From positions 1 to 9,385 of the forward strand of contig CAZPBN010000039.1 of NCBI GenBank assembly GCA_964584935.1: a stretch of 9,385 nt of DNA, given 5' to 3'. The notes under the pieces were generated by a model that saw only the letters and a program-made list of their open reading frames with translations, ran no database searches and was not told the origin of the DNA. Positions 5,901-9,385 of the stretch are shown piece after piece. The translations under genes and the position numbers were made by a program. Position 1 is the first letter of the stretch. Every line of letters begins with the position of its first letter. The stretch is from CAZPBN01 sp964584935. GTDB taxonomy: Bacteria > Acidobacteriota > Aminicenantia > Aminicenantales > Aminicenantaceae.

Positions 5901-5942
5901 GGAACATGGACATACGGTCCAATACGGGGATTGGGCTGTATA
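5901..5942 (+). repeat. 42-bp dispersed repeat, copy 2
   Basis: Second copy of the element at 4487-4528 (34 of 42 identical, no indel, same orientation). Its CAATACGGGGA block also forms one arm of an inverted repeat with 5985-5994. An AACGCAA, the reverse complement of the TTGCGTT nonamer core, follows about 10 bp later. Confidence 0.85.
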
Positions 5943-6003
5943 AACATAACCAACGCAATAAAAATAGGGTAAATGGGTAAAGTGTCCCCGTATTTTATCT
6001 GAT

Positions 6004-6031
6004 TTTACTTTTTCACAAATTTTGCTATAAT
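6004..6031 (+). promoter_or_regulatory. Extended -10 promoter of rpmE-prfA-prmC
   Basis: A perfect TATAAT (6026-6031) is preceded by TGC, making an extended -10 element (TGnTATAAT). A TTTACT -35 box (6004-6009) lies 16 nt upstream. Transcription would start near 6038, giving a short leader of about 20 nt that ends in GAGGT, 4 nt before the rpmE ATG. The leader is too short for a structured L31 or zinc-responsive element. Confidence 0.72.
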
Positions 6032-6059
6032 AAGGTCTCAATACAGAAGCGAGGTAAAA

Positions 6060-6266
6060 ATGAAAAAAGACATTCATCCTGAGTACCAAGAATGCATCGT
6101 CACCTGTGCCTGTGGAAACACATTCAAAACACACTCAACAAAAAAAGAAATACACGTTGAGATCTGCTCCCAGTGCCATCCTTTTTTCACCGGAAAACAA
6201 AAATACATAGACAGCGCTGGACGTGTTGAAAAATTCAGGAAAAAATATGGTGACAAGAAAAAATAA
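6060..6266 (+). CDS. rpmE: Ribosomal protein bL31, zinc-binding (C+) form
   Basis: bL31 is a small protein of the large ribosomal subunit that bridges the central protuberance to the small-subunit head. The 68-residue length is typical. It starts MKKDIHPEY, the usual L31 opening, and carries the four zinc ligands of the C+ type: Cys16 and Cys18 (TCACGNTF) and Cys36 and Cys39 (ICSQCHPFFTGKQ). The lysine-rich tail is normal. The ATG is preceded by GAGGT. It is the first gene of an rpmE-prfA-prmC operon, with prfA starting 5 nt after its stop. The spirochaete, Acidobacteria-like and Firmicute settings in which rpmE neighbours prfA make the order unsurprising. A zinc-free paralogue, if the genome has one, is not in this window. 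Confidence 0.96.
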   Translation: MKKDIHPEYQECIVTCACGNTFKTHSTKKEIHVEICSQCHPFFTGKQKYIDSAGRVEKFRKKYGDKKK

Positions 6267-6271
6267 CTTAG

Positions 6272-7351
6272 ATGCTCCAAGAACTGGAAAATATCAAAGA
6301 AAAATTCGACAAGCTCACCCAATCTCTGTCTGATCCTTCTTTAATATCCAATCCCAATAATCTCAAAAAACTAGCCAAAGAACGGTCTGAGCTGGAACCG
6401 GTGGTGAAAAAATATGAGACACTCAGGGAAATCCAGAAAAACATAGAAGAATCCAGAGAGATCCTTAACGATTCTGAATCCGATTCTGAATTGAAAGAAC
6501 TGGCAGAAGCCGAACTCCAGGAGCTCGAGGCTAAAGAAGAACAAATCAAAGAAGAACTCAAGTTTTTACTCCTTCCCAAGGATCCAAATGATGACAAAAA
6601 TGTCATACTGGAAATAAGAGCAGGAGCAGGGGGGGATGAAGCCTCTCTTTTTGCTCAAGACCTTTACCGGATGTATTCTCACTACTCAGAAAAAAAGGGT
6701 TGGAAAACCGAAATCATGAGCACCAGCCAGTCCCCTATTGGCGGATTCAAGGAAATCATCCTCAGCATCCGTGGAGATAAAGTCTATTCCTCCCTTAAGT
6801 ACGAAAGCGGAGTCCACAGAGTCCAGCGCGTTCCCCAAACAGAAGCCAGCGGAAGGATTCACACCTCTACTGTAACAGTCGCCGTCCTTCCGGAAGCAGA
6901 GGAAGTGGACCTGGAAATCGATCCCAAAGAGCTTAAAGTGGAAGCCTTCGGAGCGTCAGGACCAGGGGGACAGAACGTCAACCGGAATTACACAGCGATC
7001 CGGATCACCCATGAACCTTCTGGCATGGTTGTTTCCTGCCAGGATGAAAAATCCCAGCACAGAAACAAAGAAAAAGCACTGAGAATACTAAGGTCCCGGT
7101 TACTGGACATTGCCCAAAGAGAACAGCAGGAACAAATCGCAAAAAACAGAAAATCCCAGGTGGGAACAGGAGAGCGAAGCGAAAAAATAAGAACCTACAA
7201 TTTCCCTCAATCCAGAATCACAGACCACCGCATCAATCTCACCCTCCACAAACTGGAAAATGTTCTCAACGGAGATCTGGATGAAATCGTTGATTCCCTC
7301 AGCCTGAATTTCCAGACTCAGCAGTTAGAAAATCAATCCTCCGCTTTATAA
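6272..7351 (+). CDS. prfA: Peptide chain release factor 1 (RF1)
   Basis: RF1 recognises UAA and UAG stop codons in the ribosomal A site and triggers peptidyl-tRNA hydrolysis. The 359-residue length matches E. coli RF1 (360). The N-terminal ~100 residues are a charged helical domain 1. The PxT stop-codon motif is PQT at 188-190 within RVPQTEASGRIHTS, and the catalytic GGQ is at 232-234 in SGPGGQNVNRN. RF1-type PxT, not the RF2-type SPF, distinguishes it from prfB, and no programmed frameshift is present. Gln234 is the residue methylated by PrmC, encoded 16 nt downstream. The start at 6272 lies 5 nt after the rpmE stop, without a clear Shine-Dalgarno, so translation is probably coupled to rpmE. 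Confidence 0.97.
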   Translation: MLQELENIKEKFDKLTQSLSDPSLISNPNNLKKLAKERSELEPVVKKYETLREIQKNIEESREILNDSESDSELKELAEAELQELEAKEEQIKEELKFLLLPKDPNDDKNVILEIRAGAGGDEASLFAQDLYRMYSHYSEKKGWKTEIMSTSQSPIGGFKEIILSIRGDKVYSSLKYESGVHRVQRVPQTEASGRIHTSTVTVAVLPEAEEVDLEIDPKELKVEAFGASGPGGQNVNRNYTAIRITHEPSGMVVSCQDEKSQHRNKEKALRILRSRLLDIAQREQQEQIAKNRKSQVGTGERSEKIRTYNFPQSRITDHRINLTLHKLENVLNGDLDEIVDSLSLNFQTQQLENQSSAL

Positions 7352-7367
7352 AAGCGATGATATATCC

Positions 7368-8213
7368 GTGACCACAATCCGTGAATTGTATTCCAAAGCA
7401 AAAATTCAACTGAAAGATGTCTCCCAGACCAGCCTGGAGGCAAAACAACTTCTTTTAAAGTGCACGTCCTTAAAAGAAGATCAGTTTTATCTCTCCCTGG
7501 ACAAAAAAGTATCCCCAAAAGAAAAAAATTGCCTGAATCATCTCATAATAAAACGCAAAAAGGGAATCCCCCTTCCCTATATCACGGGTACCAAGGAATT
7601 CTGGTCACTTCCCTTCCGGATTACTCCGGATGTCCTGATCCCCAGACCTGAAACCGAACTCCTGGTGGAAAGCATCCTAAAGATATGCGGAAAAAGAGAA
7701 CTTACCATCGCTGATATTGGAACAGGATGCGGAAACATCGCTGTTTCTCTTGCCAAAGAATTGCCTCACTCCCCTATTTACGCAACAGATATCTCCAAAA
7801 AAGCCCTGAAAATCGCCCAATCCAATACCCGCCTCCATAAAATCACAAACATCACATTCCTCAAAGGATATCTTCTTTCTCCCTTGAAAAAGCAAAATCT
7901 TCAAGGAAAATTAGACATCCTAGTCTCCAATCCTCCTTATATCTCTAAAAAGGAGTGGACAGAACTTTCCCCTGAAATCACAGAACACGAACCGAAAAAA
8001 GCCCTGCTTGCCGGAAAAAGAGGTACGGAAACCATTGAGAAAATCATATCCAAATCCCCTCTCTACTTAAAACCAGGAGGAAGTCTTTTTATTGAAATCG
8101 GTTACAGACAGAAAAAAAATGTGTTATCCCTGTTCGATAAACAATGGACTGATGTCACCTGTATCAATGATTTGAATGACATCCCCCGCGTCATCAAAGC
8201 AGTAATATCGTGA
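7368..8213 (+). CDS. prmC: Release factor glutamine methyltransferase
   Basis: PrmC (HemK) is a SAM-dependent N5-glutamine methyltransferase that modifies the GGQ glutamine of RF1 and RF2, raising termination efficiency. The 281-residue product has the expected two parts: a helical N-terminal substrate-binding region (1-75) and a Rossmann methyltransferase domain. Visible motifs are IPRPETELLVE (91-101), SAM motif I ADIGTGCGNIAVSLA (115-129), the acidic residue Asp141 after strand 2, and the catalytic NPPY (188-191) that orients the target glutamine. The start is a GTG at 7368-7370. A four-codon ORF, ATG ATA TAT CCG TGA, begins at 7357 and its stop overlaps this GTG as GTGA, so re-initiation is possible. 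No strong Shine-Dalgarno is seen. It is the last gene of the operon and converges on the gene at 8239-8817. Confidence 0.96.
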   Translation: MTTIRELYSKAKIQLKDVSQTSLEAKQLLLKCTSLKEDQFYLSLDKKVSPKEKNCLNHLIIKRKKGIPLPYITGTKEFWSLPFRITPDVLIPRPETELLVESILKICGKRELTIADIGTGCGNIAVSLAKELPHSPIYATDISKKALKIAQSNTRLHKITNITFLKGYLLSPLKKQNLQGKLDILVSNPPYISKKEWTELSPEITEHEPKKALLAGKRGTETIEKIISKSPLYLKPGGSLFIEIGYRQKKNVLSLFDKQWTDVTCINDLNDIPRVIKAVIS

Positions 8214-8236
8214 AACGTGAGACGTCTCACGATTCA
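8209..8236. repeat. Heptamer units with a perfect 16-bp palindrome between convergent genes
   Basis: Tandem units cgtgaaa, cgtgaga, cgtctca, cgattca begin in the prmC stop region. The central CGTGAGACGTCTCACG (8216-8231) is a perfect palindrome. An alternative fold pairs ATCGTGA (8207-8213) with TCACGAT (8227-8233). It fills most of the 25-bp gap between convergent stop codons, but no U-tract follows on either strand, so it is not a typical intrinsic terminator. The unit is the heptamer seen at 5665-5699. Confidence 0.75.
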
Positions 8237-8238
8237 TA

Positions 8239-8817
8239 TCAATATACAAACGAAGCAATCCCCTCACGAATCTTCACATCTTTGATCCCATAAGGAAGCT
8301 CATACCAATCCCCAAAAGAGGATACTTCTTCATTATCGATTTTCGAAGCAATATAGATAACGAGATCCAATATCATACTGGGAACAGGGAGGCCTTCCAG
8401 AAAAAGATGCCTTAAACGCAAACGGGCTTTTTCATCCTTAATTTTCAAAACAGCCACAAAACGCAGATTCATCTGGGGTTGAAGAACCCGGGGAATCTCC
8501 GCGCCCTGCAAGTCAATAAACACTCTCCCTTCAATCCGGTTCTCATCTAAAAATTTCAATTTCAGCTTTTTCATAACCTTTTCTTTTTCTGCTTCAATTC
8601 GATAGGCAATATAAGAATTCATTTCGCTTTCCGTGATGTCAATATTTTTAAGAGAACGCCGGTTTGTTCTCATCTGTTCTCTCTTAAGCAGATGAATGGC
8701 ATCATAGACCTTTCTAACCTCCGCAAGTGAATAATCCTGGGAAAACAGAGCCCCATACAGGAACAATAGTGAAACAAACAGTGTAAAAATTCCTCTTTTC
8801 TTTATTTTTTCAAGCAT
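8239..8817 (-). CDS. Predicted exported protein of unknown function (192 residues)
   Basis: I choose the ATG at 8815-8817, giving 192 residues, because it opens with a classic signal peptide: a basic n-region MLEKIKKRG, a hydrophobic core IFTLFVSLLFLYGAL (10-24), and a likely cleavage site near ALFS-QDYS (23-30). A TTG seven codons upstream would lengthen the n-region without improving it. The mature protein has a charged helical part (31-90, with TESEMNSYIAYRI at 62-74) and a strand-rich remainder: EGRVFIDLQG (96-105), LRFVAVLKIKD (118-128), LFLEGLPVPSMILDLVI (138-154) and ELPYGIKDVKIREG (173-186). This alternation is reminiscent of lipid-binding DUF2993/LmeA-like or AsmA-like periplasmic domains, but the similarity is by eye only. 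No lipobox cysteine is seen. It converges on prmC and is insulated upstream by a terminator. Confidence 0.85.
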   Translation of the reverse strand: MLEKIKKRGIFTLFVSLLFLYGALFSQDYSLAEVRKVYDAIHLLKREQMRTNRRSLKNIDITESEMNSYIAYRIEAEKEKVMKKLKLKFLDENRIEGRVFIDLQGAEIPRVLQPQMNLRFVAVLKIKDEKARLRLRHLFLEGLPVPSMILDLVIYIASKIDNEEVSSFGDWYELPYGIKDVKIREGIASFVY

Positions 8818-8891
8818 TTGACAGTCAACTTTCTTCAAGATTTCTTATAACTAGCATATCCTATAAAAAAACACAAAATCAATACAAAAAA

Positions 8892-8914
8892 AAAGCCCGC
8901 TTAAAACGGGCCTT
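8892..8914 (-). terminator. Intrinsic terminator, minus strand
   Basis: Read on the minus strand, AAGGCCCG pairs with CGGGCTTT across a 7-nt loop, giving an 8-bp stem with one G-U pair, and continues into about ten U residues. In the plus direction the stem has an A-C mismatch and only a broken U-tract, so it works mainly leftward. It would stop transcripts from the epimerase/IS side before they reach the exported-protein gene. Confidence 0.85.
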
Positions 8915-8972
8915 TATAATAATATTAAAACAGAACGTATTATATTCTTTTTAGCTTACTCAGACTCCTTGC

Positions 8973-8982
8973 TCCACCTCAT
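8973..8982 (-). repeat. Possible remnant IS terminal repeat (weak)
   Basis: TCCACCTCAT here is the exact reverse complement of ATGAGGTGGA at 9330-9339, the IS-like end on the right. The two copies bracket the epimerase remnant in the orientation of facing IS ends. The match is only 10 bp (10 of 11 when extended one base inward), so chance is quite possible. Confidence 0.3.
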
Positions 8983-9009
8983 TTGAAAGGAGATGGCTCA
9001 GGTTCATCT

Positions 9010-9330
9010 TCAGGCTTCGACAATATTGTAAGTATCCTGGACTTTACTCACATGATAAAAACTCACTGGATCTCTCGGCGTGAGTTCCCCACCAAGACTC
9101 CATTCCCGGTTATCCCACTTGAGGACGGCATCAGCGGGAAACATACCTTCAAAAATAGGACGACCTGTCAAAGGAGTTCCGTATTCGCCCATGGTACCCA
9201 ATTTTATAAGTGATGTTTCTGGGACATGATCTCTCATAGTAAAAAGAAGACCAAGAGTACCCATCACATTGTTTCGCTGGACATTTATGGCATGCTCTAC
9301 ATTGATCATGCTGTAGGGTGCACTCGGACA
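9010..9330 (-). pseudogene. Remnant of a UDP-sulfoquinovose synthase-like NAD-dependent epimerase, truncated at both ends
   Basis: The translated fragment has SAPYSMINVEHA, NNVMGTLGLLF, IKLGTMGEYGTP and SFYHVSKVQDTYNI. These match in order the central part of SqdB/SQD1, the short-chain-dehydrogenase-type enzyme that makes UDP-sulfoquinovose for sulfolipid; the Thr of LGTMGEYG and the Tyr-x-x-x-Lys pair of YHVSK are the catalytic residues of that family. A full enzyme has about 400 residues. Missing here are the N-terminal NAD-binding domain (about 90 residues before SAPYSM), lost at the IS-like boundary near 9331, and about 200 C-terminal residues after NIVEA, where a TGA at 9010-9012 follows. 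The formal 111-residue ORF borrows a TTG inside the IS end and is not a real start. The exact sugar-nucleotide substrate of the ancestor is uncertain. The remnant cannot be an active enzyme. Confidence 0.8.
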
Positions 9331-9385
9331 TGAGGTGGACCCCAAAAATTGGACAGTATGCTAAGGTGAATGATTTAATAGAAGG
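9331..9385 (+). mobile_element. End of a probable IS3-family insertion sequence (continues beyond window)
   Basis: TGAGGTGGACCCC followed by AAAAATTGGACAGT (9331-9357) has the look of an IS3-family terminal inverted repeat: it begins TG and has a CCCC-A-tract-TTGGACA core of about 27 bp. Homology to the epimerase gene stops exactly here. The last bases, ATAGAAGG, resemble a ribosome binding site, which would make this the left end with orfA starting just outside the window. No transposase codons are visible, so the family call rests on the terminus only. Bases 9326-9330 (GGACA) would be part of any target duplication. Confidence 0.65.

Larger units (their letters stand above)
5588..6059. other. 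Repeat-rich gene-free spacer and divergent promoter region
   Basis: This 472-bp region separates divergent transcription units: the unknown basic protein leftward and rpmE-prfA-prmC rightward. From left to right it holds a possible leftward promoter (5622-5650), a heptamer array (5665-5699), a 17-bp direct repeat (5720-5736 and 5856-5872) bracketing a 12-unit nonamer array (5738-5845), a 42-bp dispersed repeat (5901-5942), a 10-bp inverted repeat (5921-5930 with 5985-5994), and the rpmE promoter (6004-6031). I see no small gene with a credible start and ribosome binding site. Confidence 0.8.

Noticed and set aside
5886..6134. Minus-strand ORF over the rpmE promoter and start
   Set aside because: It overlaps rpmE antisense, includes repeat sequence, and shows no family motif.
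6833..6841. PQT instead of PAT in the RF1 stop-codon motif as evidence of altered stop-codon reading
   Set aside because: The family motif is PxT with a variable middle residue; all genes here use ordinary TAA, TAG and TGA stops.
8818..8838. Seven-codon longer start (TTG at 8838) for the exported protein
   Set aside because: The ATG at 8817 gives a standard signal-peptide n-region; the TTG form adds MKKVDCQ with no better ribosome binding site.
9010..9345. Intact 111-residue epimerase gene
   Set aside because: The apparent start is a TTG within the IS-like terminus, and both the NAD-binding N-terminus and the C-terminal half of the family are missing.

Overview
The window reads as chromosomal DNA from a moderately AT-rich bacterium. 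The genes are ordinary housekeeping and metabolic ones, but several spacers are packed with short-period degenerate repeats. A predicted exported protein, a WbbL-like glycosyltransferase and a sulfoquinovose-synthase-like epimerase remnant fit a diderm (Gram-negative type) cell. Spacers built from degenerate 7-nt and 9-nt repeats make me think of uncultivated Acidobacteriota/Aminicenantes-like genomes. That is only an impression; no gene here fixes the phylum.

Layout, left to right. (1) 1-893, minus: a family-2 glycosyltransferase whose C-terminus runs off the left edge. (2) 1043-2707, minus: complete urocanate hydratase (hutU) with a good sigma-70-type promoter and a strong Shine-Dalgarno, but no other hut gene in view. 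(3) 2791-2939: a repeat array made of two 9-nt flavours. (4) 2952-4379, minus: glutamyl-tRNA synthetase (gltX). (5) 4380-4726: a gene-free spacer with a 42-bp dispersed repeat and three short nonamer arrays, two of them facing each other. (6) 4727-5587, minus: an unrecognised 286-residue basic protein. (7) 5588-6059: a second gene-free spacer with a heptamer array, a 12-unit nonamer array bracketed by near-identical 17-mers, the second copy of the 42-bp repeat, and the promoter of the next operon. (8) 6060-8213, plus: rpmE-prfA-prmC (ribosomal protein L31, release factor 1, and the methyltransferase that modifies release factors). (9) 8239-8817, minus: a small protein with a signal peptide, convergent with prmC across a perfect 16-bp palindrome. 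(10) 8892-8914: an intrinsic terminator for minus-strand transcripts arriving from the right. (11) 9010-9330, minus: a remnant of a UDP-sulfoquinovose-synthase-like epimerase, truncated at both ends. (12) 9331-9385: what looks like the terminal inverted repeat and leader of an IS3-family element that cut the epimerase gene.

Functionally the clearest unit is rpmE-prfA-prmC: PrmC methylates the GGQ glutamine of the release factor encoded just upstream, and L31 is a component of the ribosome on which that factor acts. The minus-strand genes on the left (glycosyltransferase, hutU, gltX, unknown protein) point the same way, but repeat-filled gaps and at least one internal promoter separate them, so they are probably separate transcription units.

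The most unusual content is the intergenic repeat system: strict 9-nt periodicity with strong base drift, three sequence flavours sharing that period, a shared edge motif, and association with a 42-bp dispersed repeat. I do not recognise it as a named repeat family.
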